A program made the translations under genes and the position numbers. The notes beneath the pieces were generated by a model, which saw only the letters and a program-made list of their open reading frames with translations, did no database searches and had not been told where the DNA came from. From assembly GCA_011523825.1 (NCBI GenBank), contig WTFX01000017.1, forward strand, positions 142,195 to 206,194: a stretch of 64,000 nt of DNA. The letters are read 5' to 3'. Below are positions 23,574 through 32,596 of the stretch, piece by piece. The DNA comes from Microthrixaceae bacterium. Its GTDB lineage: Bacteria; Actinomycetota; Acidimicrobiia; Acidimicrobiales; Poriferisodalaceae. Numbering within the stretch: the stretch's first letter is position 1; the number at the start of each line of letters is the position of its first letter.

Positions 23574-24248
23574 GTGACGGCGCTGCGTGAGACCACGGCC
23601 AGTCGGCTGACCTCGGAGTTCGTGGGGACGGGGTTCCTGCTGCTGAGCGTGGTGGGCTCGGGGATCATGGCCGAGCGGCTCAGCCCGAACGACGTGGGGC
23701 TGCAGCTGCTGGAGAACTCGATTGCGACGGCAGGGGCGCTGCTGTGCCTCATCCTGCTGTTCGGGTCGACGTCGGGGGCGCACTTCAACCCGGCGGTGAC
23801 GCTGTGGGCGCGGCTCGCCGGCGACCTCGACAACCGGATGGCCGGGCTGTACGTGCTGGTGCAGACCGCCGGGGGGATCCTGGGCGTGGTCGCTGCCAAC
23901 GTCATCTTCGAACTCGACGCCGTGTTCTGGTCGACCAAGGACCGGATCAGCGGGGCAGCCTTCCTGTCGGAGATCATCGCCACGTTCGGGCTGGTGATCG
24001 TGATCATCGGCGTGGTGCGCTCGGGCAAGACCCAATTCGTGGCGTTCGCCGTGGCCGCCTACATCGGCGGGGCCTACTTCTTCACCTCGTCCACCAGCTT
24101 CGCCAACCCGGCCGTGACCGTGGCCCGCATGTTCTCCGACACGTTCGCCGGGATCGCCCCGGCCAGCGCGCCGCTGTTCATCGTGGCGCAGTTCATCGGT
24201 GCGCTCTGCGCCATCGGGGTGGCCCGCATCACGCACCCGCAGCGCTGA
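23574..24248 (+). CDS. Aquaporin / MIP-family channel
   Basis: The protein has 224 residues and six predicted helices. Both channel half-loops are present: HFNPAVTLW and FANPAVTVAR, each with an NPA motif. The second is followed by Arg, the position of the selectivity-filter Arg in the family. It conducts water or small neutral solutes such as glycerol or arsenite; which one cannot be told here. No arsenic genes are nearby. GTG 23574 is assumed as start, with only a weak ribosome-binding site. It ends 7 nt from the convergent hemB stop. Confidence 0.88.
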   Translation: MTALRETTASRLTSEFVGTGFLLLSVVGSGIMAERLSPNDVGLQLLENSIATAGALLCLILLFGSTSGAHFNPAVTLWARLAGDLDNRMAGLYVLVQTAGGILGVVAANVIFELDAVFWSTKDRISGAAFLSEIIATFGLVIVIIGVVRSGKTQFVAFAVAAYIGGAYFFTSSTSFANPAVTVARMFSDTFAGIAPASAPLFIVAQFIGALCAIGVARITHPQR

Positions 24249-24255
24249 GCGGGGG

Positions 24256-25236
24256 CTACTGCAGGGTCTCGGCGAACTCTCGGGCGAGATAGGTGAGCGT
24301 CAGGTCGGCACCGGCTCGCTTGATGGCCGTAAGGTGCTCGACCGCCGTGGCCGCCCCGTCGATCCAGCCGTTCGCAGCCGCCGCCTTGAGCATCGCGTAC
24401 TCGCCCGACACGTGGTAGGCGGCCAGCGGCAGGTCGAATCGGGCACGGGCGGCAGCGATCACATCGAGGTACGCCAGTGCCGGCTTCACCATGATGATGT
24501 CTGCGCCCTCGGCGATGTCCAGCTCGATCTCGGCCATGGCCTCGCGGGCGTTGGAGGGATCCTGCTGGTAGCCCTTGCGGTCGCCGCCCCCGGTGATGGT
24601 CACATCCACAGCGTCACGGAACGGCCCGTACTCGGCCGAGGCGTACTTCGCCGAATAGGCCATGATCGGCAGGTTCTCGTGGCCGTTCCGGTCGAGCACC
24701 TGGCGGATCGCCCCGACCTGGCCGTCCATCATCCCTGACGGGCCCACCATGTCGGCGCCGGCTTCGGCCTGGGCCAGCGCCACCCGCTGGTACAGCTCGA
24801 GCGTGGCGTCGTTGTCGACGTCGCCGGCGTCGGTGACCACGCCGCAGTGGCCGTGGTCGGTGTACTCGTCGAGGCACAGGTCGGCGATGATCGCCATCTG
24901 CGAGCCGTGGTCGTCACGCAGGTTGCGCAGCGCCACCTGCACCACGCCGTCGGGGTTCCAGGCCTCCGATCCCAGCGGGTCCTTGCGGGCCGGCAGCCCG
25001 AACAGGATCACCCCGCTGATGCCCAGGCTCGCCAGCTCGTTGACTTCCTTGCGCAGCGACTCCTGAGTGTGCTGCACGATGCCGGGCAGCGACACGATGG
25101 GCTGCGGCTCGGTGGCGTCCTCACGCACGAACAGGGGGGCGATGAGGTCGCTCGGGGTGACGTTGGTCTCGGCAACGAGGCGGCGCAGCGCCGGGGTACG
25201 ACGCAGCCGACGGAGGCGGCGAGACGGAAAGGTCAC
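24256..25236 (-). CDS. hemB: Delta-aminolevulinic acid dehydratase (porphobilinogen synthase)
   Basis: This enzyme condenses two 5-aminolevulinate molecules to porphobilinogen in haem synthesis. It has 326 residues. The metal-site segment reads DLCLDEYTDHGHCG, with Cys-Asp-Cys at the three ligand positions. The Schiff-base lysines lie in MAYSAKYASAEYGPF and IIMVKPALAYLDV. It starts at GTG 25236, 6 nt after a TAGCAT -10 box, so it is probably leaderless. It is divergent from the SCP2-like gene at 25318 across 81 nt. Confidence 0.95.
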   Translation of the reverse strand: MTFPSRRLRRLRRTPALRRLVAETNVTPSDLIAPLFVREDATEPQPIVSLPGIVQHTQESLRKEVNELASLGISGVILFGLPARKDPLGSEAWNPDGVVQVALRNLRDDHGSQMAIIADLCLDEYTDHGHCGVVTDAGDVDNDATLELYQRVALAQAEAGADMVGPSGMMDGQVGAIRQVLDRNGHENLPIMAYSAKYASAEYGPFRDAVDVTITGGGDRKGYQQDPSNAREAMAEIELDIAEGADIIMVKPALAYLDVIAAARARFDLPLAAYHVSGEYAMLKAAAANGWIDGAATAVEHLTAIKRAGADLTLTYLAREFAETLQ

Positions 25237-25242
25237 CCCGTC

Positions 25243-25248
25243 ATGCTA
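25243..25248 (-). promoter_or_regulatory. -10 box for leaderless hemB
   Basis: TAGCAT on the minus strand lies 6 nt before GTG 25236. It forms a divergent pair with the box at 25306. Confidence 0.55.
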
Positions 25249-25305
25249 TTGGCGCCGCCTGTGCCCGCCGCCCGGCGGGCGATGCGCTGGGCGCCGATCG
25301 GGACG

Positions 25306-25311
25306 TAGCGT
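25306..25311 (+). promoter_or_regulatory. -10 box for the leaderless SCP2-like gene
   Basis: TAGCGT lies 6 nt before ATG 25318, with no Shine-Dalgarno sequence. Confidence 0.55.
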
Positions 25312-25317
25312 CAGGCC

Positions 25318-25791
25318 ATGGCGATCGGCGCCAACGAGATCGGGTCCGAGGCGTGGTGTGCGGCGATGTCCGCTGTGCTTGCCGACGTGGAGCTGCCCGA
25401 GGTGCAGGCCACCGTGGAGCAGCGGATCGGCGACGGCAACGGCGGACCGGTGGTTGCGTACCGGCTCGTCTTGGACGGCGGTCGGGCCCACCTCGAGCCG
25501 GTGCCGGTGCCGGACGACGGCAGCGTCGCCAGTGGCGACGGCGCCAAGAGTCCCGATGGCGCCGACGAGGCCGAGGGCATCGCGGATGCCGACGATCCGA
25601 TCGTGGTGATGAGCCAATCCCGGGAGACGGCCGAAGCCGTGCGGCGGGGCGAGCTCGGTGCGCTGGCGGCGCTGCAGGCAGGGCTCATCAATGTCAGCGG
25701 TGACGTGCGGGTGCTGATCGCGGCTGCAGAGGCATTGGCCGTGGTGGATGCGGCGCTGGGCGCCGCACTTGCCGACGGCGCAGAAGGCTGA
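25318..25791 (+). CDS. SCP2 sterol-carrier-like small protein
   Basis: The protein has 157 residues. The N-terminal half has a beta pattern (VVAYRLVLDGGRAHLEPVPV) and an acidic insert at about 65-90. The C-terminal helix (AVRRGELGALAALQAGLIN, then VSGDVRVLI) matches the SCP2/sterol-transfer pattern of a hydrophobic pocket with a conserved gly-asp turn. It probably binds a lipid or other hydrophobic ligand in the cytoplasm. This is a pattern-based call. The Fpg-family gene begins 6 nt after its stop, so the two form an operon. Confidence 0.5.
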   Translation: MAIGANEIGSEAWCAAMSAVLADVELPEVQATVEQRIGDGNGGPVVAYRLVLDGGRAHLEPVPVPDDGSVASGDGAKSPDGADEAEGIADADDPIVVMSQSRETAEAVRRGELGALAALQAGLINVSGDVRVLIAAAEALAVVDAALGAALADGAEG

Positions 25792-25797
25792 CGGCTC

Positions 25798-26778
25798 GTG
25801 CCCGAGATACCTGAGATCCGGGCGCACGCCGAACGACTCGAGGCGCTGGCAGCAGGCGAGGTGCTGAAGCGGTTCGAGCCGCTGTCGTTCACGGCGCTCA
25901 AAACCGCCAGTCCGCAGCCGAATGACGCGATCGGCTGGCCGCTGTGCAGCGTCGGCCAGAGGGCCAAGTACTTGCTGCTGCGTTTCGCCTCTCCCTCGCA
26001 GCGCCCGGCCGCCGGGCTCGGCTGTGGCGATGACGCTCACATTGCCGAGGTTCCCGGCGACGAGGGGGGAGGCGGTGACGGCCAGGGAGACCGTGACGAC
26101 CACGGGAACGCAGATGCCGCTTGGGAGCTGACGTTCGTGGTGCACCTGATGCAGGGCGGCCGGCTGCGAGTGTTGGAGCCCGGGGCCAAGCGACCGCGCC
26201 GGCCCCGTGACGGGCTGGCCCGATTCGAGTTCGAGAGCGGCCTGGGGCTGATGCTCACCGAGCCGGGCACGCAGAAGCGAGCCGGCGTGTGGGTGCTGGC
26301 GGGTGACGTCCACGAAGCCGAGCCGCTGGCCGGGCTTGGCCCTGAAGCCACCGAGGTGGACGCAGCAGCCATGGCTGAGATGATGACTGCGCATCCGGCC
26401 CGCCTGCACAACTTCCTGCGCGACCAGCGAACAATCTCGGGGCTCGGGCGGCGGCTGGCGAACGAGATCTGCCATCGGGCCAAGCTGTCGCCGTTCGCAC
26501 CCACCGGCCGGATGGACACCCCCGGCGTCCAAGCCGTGGTGGCCGCCATCGGCGCCGTCGTCGACGAGTCGTTGGCCACCGAGCGGCAACTCCCCCAGAT
26601 GAGCCGGTCGGCCGAGCGCCCCTCGTCGGTGCACGCCCGAACCGGCCAGCCGTGCCCGGTCTGCGGTGACGTGGTGCGGGCCGTCGAGTACCGCGACTAC
26701 TCGGTCAACTACTGCGCCGGCTGCCAGACCAGCGGCCGCATCCTGGCCGACAACACCACCAGCAAGTTCCTGCGCTAG
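25798..26778 (+). CDS. Fpg/Nei-family DNA glycosylase
   Basis: The protein has 326 residues. It begins MPEIPEIRAHAERLE; after Met removal Pro2 and Glu3 are the catalytic residues of the family. The hairpin Lys lies in GQRAKYLLLRF. The helix-two-turn-helix region (LHNFLRDQRTISGLGRRLAN) and a C-terminal zinc finger (CPVCGDVV, then YCAGCQTSGR, C-x2-C twice) are complete. It excises oxidised bases and cuts the abasic site. Residues about 65-100 hold an Asp/Gly-rich insert not usual in the family. GTG 25798 gives the correct N-terminus. Whether it prefers oxidised purines or pyrimidines cannot be read from the sequence. Confidence 0.85.
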   Translation: MPEIPEIRAHAERLEALAAGEVLKRFEPLSFTALKTASPQPNDAIGWPLCSVGQRAKYLLLRFASPSQRPAAGLGCGDDAHIAEVPGDEGGGGDGQGDRDDHGNADAAWELTFVVHLMQGGRLRVLEPGAKRPRRPRDGLARFEFESGLGLMLTEPGTQKRAGVWVLAGDVHEAEPLAGLGPEATEVDAAAMAEMMTAHPARLHNFLRDQRTISGLGRRLANEICHRAKLSPFAPTGRMDTPGVQAVVAAIGAVVDESLATERQLPQMSRSAERPSSVHARTGQPCPVCGDVVRAVEYRDYSVNYCAGCQTSGRILADNTTSKFLR

Positions 26779-26810
26779 CGACACCCCCGGTACGCGGAAC
26801 GGGCGCAGGT

Positions 26811-26816
26811 TACGCT
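26811..26816 (+). promoter_or_regulatory. -10 box for the leaderless nitroreductase gene
   Basis: TACGCT lies 8 nt before ATG 26825, with no Shine-Dalgarno sequence. Confidence 0.5.
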
Positions 26817-26824
26817 CCTGCGCC

Positions 26825-27493
26825 ATGAGTGAATCTGGACAGAAGCTGGGCCTGTCGGCCGACGAAGTACTGCAGACCACCCGGGCCGTGCGCAAGCGGC
26901 TCGACTTCGACCGGCCGGTGCCCGACTCGGTGCTGCGGGAGTGCGTCGAGATCGCCGTGCAGTCGCCGACGGGCTCGAACATGCAGGGCTGGCACTTCGT
27001 GTTCGTCACCGAGCGCGACAAGATCGAGGCCATCTCGGCGCTCTACAAGAAAGGCTTCGACGCCTACCGCAACAGCCCCATGTACGCCGGCCGGGTCGGC
27101 TCCGGCCTCGGCGCCCAGCGCGAGGCGCAGCAGGCTCGGGTGACCTCGTCGGCGGAGTTCCTGTCAGAGAACATGCATCGCAGCCCGGTGCTGTTCCTGC
27201 CCTGCATCACCGGCCGCACCGACGACGCCCGCATGATGGTGGGCCAAGCGGGCTCGATCATCCCCGCAGCGTGGAGCTTCATGCTGGCCGCCCGCGAGCG
27301 AGGCCTCGGCACCTGCTGGACCACCCTGCACCTCGGCTACGAACGCGAGGCCGCGGAGATCCTGGGCATCCCCTACGACAAGGTGCGGCAGTACGCGCTG
27401 AGCCCGGTGGCCTACACCGTGGGCACCGACTTCAAGCTGGCCACCCGCACCGATCTCGACTCGGTGATGAGCTGGAACTCCTGGAGCCGCTGA
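26825..27493 (+). CDS. Nitroreductase-family flavoprotein
   Basis: The protein has 222 residues. Motifs of the FMN-dependent family are present: TTRAVRKRLDFDRPVPD at the start (FMN phosphate contact), QSPTGSNMQGWHFVFVTE, and AAWSFMLAARERGLGTCW, followed by ILGIPYDKV. Such enzymes reduce nitro, quinone or enone groups with NAD(P)H. The natural substrate is unknown. A longer upstream frame exists, but the -10 box before ATG 26825 supports this start. An SDR gene begins one base after its stop (TGA-G-ATG), so they are co-transcribed. Confidence 0.85.
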   Translation: MSESGQKLGLSADEVLQTTRAVRKRLDFDRPVPDSVLRECVEIAVQSPTGSNMQGWHFVFVTERDKIEAISALYKKGFDAYRNSPMYAGRVGSGLGAQREAQQARVTSSAEFLSENMHRSPVLFLPCITGRTDDARMMVGQAGSIIPAAWSFMLAARERGLGTCWTTLHLGYEREAAEILGIPYDKVRQYALSPVAYTVGTDFKLATRTDLDSVMSWNSWSR

Positions 27494-27494
27494 G

Positions 27495-28277
27495 ATGGCC
27501 GGCGAGTCGAACGCAGCGCTGTTCGACCTGTCGGGCCGGGTGGCGGTGGTCACCGGCGGGTCGCGCGGGCTGGGTCGCGAGATGGTGCTGGCGTTCGCCC
27601 GAGCCGGTGCCGATGTGGTGATCGCCTCGCGCAAGCTCGACAACTGCGAGGCGCTGGCCAAAGAGGTCGAGGCCGAGACCGGCCAGCGGGCACTGCCGGT
27701 GGAGTGCCACGTGGGCTACTGGGACCAGAACGATGCCCTGTGCGAGCGGGTGTATGACGAGTTCGGCCACTGCGAGGTGCTGGTGAACAATGCCGGCCTG
27801 TCGCCGCTGTACCCGTCGCTGTACGAGGTGTCCGAGGCGCTGTTCGACAAGGTCATCGACGTGAACCTGAAAGGGCCGTTCCGGGCCTCGGCGGTGTTCG
27901 GCAAGCGCATGTACGAAGCCGGCGGCGGCTCGATCATCAACGTGAGCTCGGTGGCGGCCGTGGCACCCTCGCCCAACGAGACGGCCTATGGGGCGGCCAA
28001 GGCGGGCATCCACGCCATCACGCAGTCGTTCGCCCGCGAGTACGCCCCCCGGGTGCGGGTGAACTGCATCATGCCGGGGCCGTTCCTCACCGACATCTCG
28101 AAGGCCTGGGACATGGACGCGTTCAACGAGCGGGCCGAGAACGAGATCGCGCTGGGCCGCGGCGGCGAGGCCGACGAGGTGGTGGGCGCCGCGCTCTACT
28201 TCGCCTCGGAGGCGTCGAGCTACACCACCGGCTCAGTGCTCAAGATCGACGGCGGCACCGCCTGGCAAACCGGCTGA
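27495..28277 (+). CDS. SDR-family oxidoreductase (first)
   Basis: This 260-residue classical short-chain dehydrogenase carries VAVVTGGSRGLGREM as cofactor motif (about 16-30). NNAG follows strand 4, catalytic Ser lies in IINVSSVAAV, and Tyr-x3-Lys lies in ETAYGAAKAGI. The Arg after strand 2 (IASRKLD) suggests NADP(H). It forms a tight operon with the nitroreductase, which suggests joint reduction or oxidation of a hydrophobic or carbonyl substrate; no substrate can be named. Confidence 0.88.
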   Translation: MAGESNAALFDLSGRVAVVTGGSRGLGREMVLAFARAGADVVIASRKLDNCEALAKEVEAETGQRALPVECHVGYWDQNDALCERVYDEFGHCEVLVNNAGLSPLYPSLYEVSEALFDKVIDVNLKGPFRASAVFGKRMYEAGGGSIINVSSVAAVAPSPNETAYGAAKAGIHAITQSFAREYAPRVRVNCIMPGPFLTDISKAWDMDAFNERAENEIALGRGGEADEVVGAALYFASEASSYTTGSVLKIDGGTAWQTG

Positions 28278-28319
28278 GCCCAGCGGCCAGCTCCGCGGGC
28301 CTCGGTCCACTTCTGCAAC

Positions 28320-28325
28320 TACGTT
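28320..28325 (+). promoter_or_regulatory. Possible -10 box for the second SDR gene
   Basis: TACGTT lies 50 nt before GTG 28376, leaving a short leader with a GGAGGA ribosome-binding site. Confidence 0.35.
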
Positions 28326-28375
28326 GAGCGCGCTGCAGGCCGTGCGCAGGGCGCGGGGAGCAACGGAGGAACGCT

Positions 28376-29164
28376 GTGGGGACGACGAAGCGACTGTCGA
28401 CATTGAACCGGTCGATCGAGGGCCGGGTGGCGCTGATCACCGGTGCGGGCATGGGTCAGGGCCGGGCCACGGCGCACCTGTTCGCCGACGAGGGGGCGCA
28501 CGTGGCGGTCACCGACCTGGGCCAGGCCGAGGTGGACGCCGTGGTAGCCGAGATCAACGACGCGGGCGGCTCGGCGGCGGGCTGGACGATGGACGTCGCC
28601 AACCGTGACCGCGTCAACCAGGTCACCGCCGAGGTGGCCGAGCGCTTCGGCGGCATCGACCACCTCATCAACAACGCCGGCATCTCGCGCTTCTCGCCGA
28701 TCGACGACGACAGCTACGAAGACAACTGGGCCATCTCGCTCGAGGTGCTGCTGACCGCGCACACCTACACCGTGCGAGCAGCCCTGCCGTACTTGCGCCA
28801 GTCCGACGCGGCCCGCATCGTGAACATCGCCTCAACGGAAGGCTGGGGCGCCACCAAGTTCGGCTCGCCCTACACGGCCGCCAAGCACGGCGTGATCGGG
28901 CTCACCAAATCACTGGCGGTCGAGCTCGGCCGCGAAGCCATCACCGTCAACTGCATCTGCCCCGGCCCGATCCGCACCGCCATGACCGCGGAGATCTCCG
29001 AGGAGCACAAGACGATCTTCGCCAAGCGCCGCACGGCACTCGGCCGCTACGCCGAGCCCGAGGAAGTGGCCCACGGCACGCTCAACTTCTGCCTGCCCGC
29101 CAGTCAGTACATGACCGGCGCCGTCCTCCCCGTCGACGGCGGCCTGCTCATCAAGAACGCCTGA
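28376..29164 (+). CDS. SDR-family oxidoreductase (second)
   Basis: This 262-residue classical SDR has ALITGAGMGQGRATAHLFAD as cofactor motif, VTDLGQ after strand 2 (Asp suggests NAD(H)), INNAGISRF, IVNIASTEGW with catalytic Ser, and SPYTAAKHGVIGL with Tyr-x3-Lys. GGAGGA precedes GTG 28376. It is only distantly similar to the SDR before it, so it is not a recent duplicate. It converges with pyrE. Confidence 0.88.
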   Translation: MGTTKRLSTLNRSIEGRVALITGAGMGQGRATAHLFADEGAHVAVTDLGQAEVDAVVAEINDAGGSAAGWTMDVANRDRVNQVTAEVAERFGGIDHLINNAGISRFSPIDDDSYEDNWAISLEVLLTAHTYTVRAALPYLRQSDAARIVNIASTEGWGATKFGSPYTAAKHGVIGLTKSLAVELGREAITVNCICPGPIRTAMTAEISEEHKTIFAKRRTALGRYAEPEEVAHGTLNFCLPASQYMTGAVLPVDGGLLIKNA

Positions 29165-29175
29165 CCCCTCTGGCG

Positions 29176-29203
29176 ACCGCCAGTCCTAAGCGGAGCTGGC
29201 GGT
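29176..29203 (+). terminator. Hairpin between the convergent SDR and pyrE genes
   Basis: ACCGCCAG (29176-29183) pairs with CTGGCGGT (29196-29203), followed by TT on the plus strand. It may stop transcription from either side, although it overlaps the pyrE 3' end. Confidence 0.4.
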
Positions 29204-29764
29204 TTCGGTGCCGATGGCGGGGATGCCCATGTCTTCGTAGGTGGCCATCGGGAAGTAGGGCACGCCGAGCTTGTCGAAGGAGCGGCGGGCGTCGTCGCCC
29301 CGGTCGGCCAGCGTGACGGCCGCCACCACCTGCGCGCCAGTTGCCTGGACGCTCTCATATGCCTTCAGGATCGAGCCGCCGGTGGTCACCACGTCGTCGA
29401 TCAGCAGCACCCGGTGGCCTTCGCCTATCCGGGTGCCCTCGACCAGCCGGTTGGTACCGCGGCCCTTGGCCTCCTTGCGCACGATGAACCAGTTCGCCCC
29501 GCTCACCACGGCGATAGCAGCGCACAGCGCATCGGCGCCCAGGGTCAGGCCGCCGACGGAGTCGAACTCGACCCCCGCGTCGGTCACTCGCCCGGTGATG
29601 GCCTCGGCGGCAAGCCGCAGGTCATCCCCGGCGCCCAGCGCCACTTTGCCGTCGATGAAATAGCGGGAGTAGTTGCCCGACGCGAGCTGCACCGGTTCGG
29701 GCAGCTCCGTAAGGCCCTGGGTCCGCAGTATTTGCAGCAGCTTCATCCGCGCATCAGTGCTCAT
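29186..29764 (-). CDS. pyrE: Orotate phosphoribosyltransferase
   Basis: This enzyme joins orotate and PRPP to form OMP in pyrimidine synthesis. It has 192 residues from ATG 29764. The substrate loop reads LASGNYSRYFIDGK, the flexible-loop lysines lie in VRKEAKGRGTNRLVEG, and the PRPP motif is VLLIDDVVTTGGSI. The length is usual for short bacterial forms. It is the last minus-strand gene after the CWB2 block and is separated from it by 114 nt, so it is probably transcribed alone. A direct repeat of GGACTTT(C/G) units (29777-29792) lies upstream of its start. Confidence 0.88.
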   Translation of the reverse strand: MSTDARMKLLQILRTQGLTELPEPVQLASGNYSRYFIDGKVALGAGDDLRLAAEAITGRVTDAGVEFDSVGGLTLGADALCAAIAVVSGANWFIVRKEAKGRGTNRLVEGTRIGEGHRVLLIDDVVTTGGSILKAYESVQATGAQVVAAVTLADRGDDARRSFDKLGVPYFPMATYEDMGIPAIGTETASSA

Positions 29765-29878
29765 CGGGGCCACACAGGACTTTCGGGACTTTGTGCTCGC
29801 CTGGGATGGCCCAGGACCGCTGCTGGGATTCCTTGGTTGACACGATGGCAATCTCCAGGGTCGTTGTTTCGGGATGCC

Positions 29879-32596
29879 TTAGTCGGACGGCGGCAGCGGT
29901 TTGTTGATGAACGCCTCGGGTTGCCAGGAGAGCTTGTCATCAGCGGTGCCGGCCGAGTTCACCGTCAGTGTCGCCGTGAAGCCGCCGGCGCCGTAGGCGT
30001 CGGACGTACCGGCTCGCAGCGGATCGAACGGCACGCCCGCTTGGCGCATCGGCGGCGGTTCCTCGTCGCTGACCGCCGGCGACGGCGGTCCGTACACCAG
30101 CGATGCCCACGTGCCCGACGTCAGCACCGTCGCACCGCGAAGGTGCCACACACCAGACTTCAGGACTGCTTCGCCCTGGGCGGACCCGATGAGCGTGCCG
30201 CGCTCAGTGCGGATGTGCCACGTTGCGGTGAACGTGTCGGGCACGCCGTTGGGCGCACTCGACGCCGGCGGTGCTGCGCCCCGGTACAGGTGCAGCACGA
30301 TGCGGGTGTCCACGATGGACTCGGCACGCGAGCCGAGCATCGCCCGGTCGGTCACGGCCCCCGTCTGGAACAGCCAGCGGGTGTGGCCGCCCTCGGGCGG
30401 GTCGAGCTCGCTCGGCGTGCCGATGGTGGACGGCTCGTTGGCGTCGATCGGCCCGGTGAGCGAGAAGCGCTGCCCAGTGTCTGCGATGAGCATCAGCGAA
30501 TCGGTCGCCGCACCGCTGGGGCCGACACCACGTGCCACCAAGGGTGCAGTCACCACCTCGGCAGGGCCGATGCCCACACAGGCCGGCGCGCCTCGGCCGG
30601 CTGATCGGACAACGCCATCGGAGTCGCCCAGATACCAGCCTTGCTTCGGCACTTCCACGACAGCGCTCGTGCCCTGAGCTTCGGCCACCAGCCAGCGAGC
30701 ATCGCCGTAGGTGCCGCGCGGCATGCACATCTGCACCCCGACGTCGTCGTCGCTGTAGTAGATCGGCGACATCGCCATCGTCGTGGCGAACGCACCGACT
30801 CCGAAGTCGACGCTTGGCGTCGCCTGCACGCCGTAGGGCGAGAACGGATCGGGCGTCTGCGCGCCCACAAGCACCGGTGGAATCCGCTCGCCTGCGATCA
30901 GATTGCCCGCCAGTGCAGCGGACACCTCGCCGAGCAAGCTGGGCGTGATCACACCCGCCCCGCCGAATGCCACGGCGAAGCCCGGCGCTGGGCACGCGTC
31001 ACTGGCCAGTGCCTTGGCATACGCCACCGGATCGGCCTGGCTCTCGCAGGCCTCGGGCGCGGCGAAGGCGTCGAGCAGGAAGGCGGCCACCGGGTCCGGC
31101 AGGCGCTCTGCACCAGCGGGAACCAGCAGCATGGGCACCGCGCTGCGGGTGGGCCGCTGGGGCATCTCGGCATCAGGCTTCAGCACGGCTGCCGGCTGCG
31201 ACACATCCACTGGCGGCAGCAGCCGTGCCGGGGCACCCATTGACGTAGCGGCCGTCGCCGCTCCGCACCACGGGCCGGCGCTGAGCGCGTCAGCCCAGCC
31301 GCGCTGCTTGCGGCCGCTGTCCGACGACGCCACCAAGCACAGCATCGAGGAAGCGAAGTCGTCACCCGAACCGGTCGGCCACCAGCCGCCGAAGTGCTGG
31401 GCCATGGCCACGCTCGTGGCGTACCTGTCTGCGCCGGAAACCCGGACTGTGTTCGCCCGTGCGAGTCGAGCCGCAGACCGGACGGCCGGCTGCGACAGTC
31501 GCTTCAGGCCGCCGAGCACCACGATGTTCTCGACGTCGAGCAGGCTCAACGCCGTGGCCGTCTCGGTCGGCAGCTCGTCGGTGCCGTTGTGCAGCAGGAC
31601 TGGCACCTGCCAGTAGCCCGTCCACCACCCCGCCGCGATCGCGTCGATGCCGTCGATGCCGTCGGTCAGCACCACGGTGCGGCCGAGCAGGCGGCATTCC
31701 TCAGGATTCTCCCGCCACTCCACCACCGAATTGGCCCAGAACCCCATGGTGGCGGTCCCATCAGCAGCCGAGGGATCGGCACACCCGGTGGCGCTTTGGG
31801 GCACGGGCGCCGTGCCCAAGGCCGTTGCCACGGCCGCAGCCGTGCCGTAGCGGTTCGCGCCCCCGACACGGAATACCTCCGTGTAGCCGATCGAGACCAG
31901 CTCGGCCTCGACCTCGGGAGCAACGGCGGCGGTGCCGCCGACGATGATCGCCTGCCTCGCCGTCTTGCACCCGCCTGAGCGCAGATCCTGGGCCGCAAGC
32001 CGCACGGGCACGGCGAGCGCCGTCGCGCCGTCGCGGGCTGACGGCGTGAGCAGGATGGGCGCGGCGAACGTGTCGACCCGGGCGAATCCGCCGGGCGGAT
32101 CGAAGAGCGGATCCGCCGCAGACGACCGCTGCAGGTACGGCTCGGAGGAACGGCCGGTGGGATCGGACAGCGACGACGCGGCCAAGGCATCTGCAGGCGA
32201 ATCCCCGGCGACGATGATGATCGCCTTCGGGCACACGCCGACACCCCACCAGCCCCGTGCCTGGCTCAGGCTGCGCACGCCTCCCGAGGAGGGATCGGGC
32301 GTCTCGAAGGGAAAGCCTCCCTGGCCGCGCAGCACCAAGGCCGTCGCCAGCGAGGTCTGGTAGCGGTCCCAGCCCGAGATGCGCAGTGCGTTGGGCCAGC
32401 CTTCGATCTGGGGCGCAGCCAGGAACGAACTCGGCCACTGCGTGGGAGCGACCGGGCCTGCGGGCACCGACCTGGGTTCGGCAGCGCCGGCCGACACGCT
32501 CACCAGGACGCCCCCGAACAACAGGAGCACCGCAACGGCGCCGCGCAGCGCGTTTCGTCGAGGCTGCGCCGGGAACTCCCGACGCCGGGGAATCAC
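29879..32596 (-). CDS. Exported CWB2 protein coupled to an ECF sigma factor
   Basis: The protein has 905 residues. A signal segment (AVAVLLLFGGVLVSVSAGA, about 20-38) is followed by three CWB2 repeats recognised from RISGWDRYQTSLATAL, RVGGANRYGTAAAVATAL and RVSGADRYATSVAMAQ, with VGGTAAVAPEVEAEL-type centres. The C-terminal half (about 480-905) is a large unassigned region with scattered Cys. It lacks the Ig-like modules of the other island proteins. GTG 32596 overlaps the stop of the sigma gene (GTGA), so translation is coupled. This is the most divergent CWB2 protein on the minus strand. It may be a partner or a target of the sigma factor. Confidence 0.8.
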   Translation of the reverse strand: MIPRRREFPAQPRRNALRGAVAVLLLFGGVLVSVSAGAAEPRSVPAGPVAPTQWPSSFLAAPQIEGWPNALRISGWDRYQTSLATALVLRGQGGFPFETPDPSSGGVRSLSQARGWWGVGVCPKAIIIVAGDSPADALAASSLSDPTGRSSEPYLQRSSAADPLFDPPGGFARVDTFAAPILLTPSARDGATALAVPVRLAAQDLRSGGCKTARQAIIVGGTAAVAPEVEAELVSIGYTEVFRVGGANRYGTAAAVATALGTAPVPQSATGCADPSAADGTATMGFWANSVVEWRENPEECRLLGRTVVLTDGIDGIDAIAAGWWTGYWQVPVLLHNGTDELPTETATALSLLDVENIVVLGGLKRLSQPAVRSAARLARANTVRVSGADRYATSVAMAQHFGGWWPTGSGDDFASSMLCLVASSDSGRKQRGWADALSAGPWCGAATAATSMGAPARLLPPVDVSQPAAVLKPDAEMPQRPTRSAVPMLLVPAGAERLPDPVAAFLLDAFAAPEACESQADPVAYAKALASDACPAPGFAVAFGGAGVITPSLLGEVSAALAGNLIAGERIPPVLVGAQTPDPFSPYGVQATPSVDFGVGAFATTMAMSPIYYSDDDVGVQMCMPRGTYGDARWLVAEAQGTSAVVEVPKQGWYLGDSDGVVRSAGRGAPACVGIGPAEVVTAPLVARGVGPSGAATDSLMLIADTGQRFSLTGPIDANEPSTIGTPSELDPPEGGHTRWLFQTGAVTDRAMLGSRAESIVDTRIVLHLYRGAAPPASSAPNGVPDTFTATWHIRTERGTLIGSAQGEAVLKSGVWHLRGATVLTSGTWASLVYGPPSPAVSDEEPPPMRQAGVPFDPLRAGTSDAYGAGGFTATLTVNSAGTADDKLSWQPEAFINKPLPPSD

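Noticed and set aside
24256..25236. Asp in place of the second metal-ligand Cys in HemB
   Set aside because: The Cys-Asp-Cys pattern is, as far as I recall, common in actinobacterial HemB, so it is not treated as unusual.
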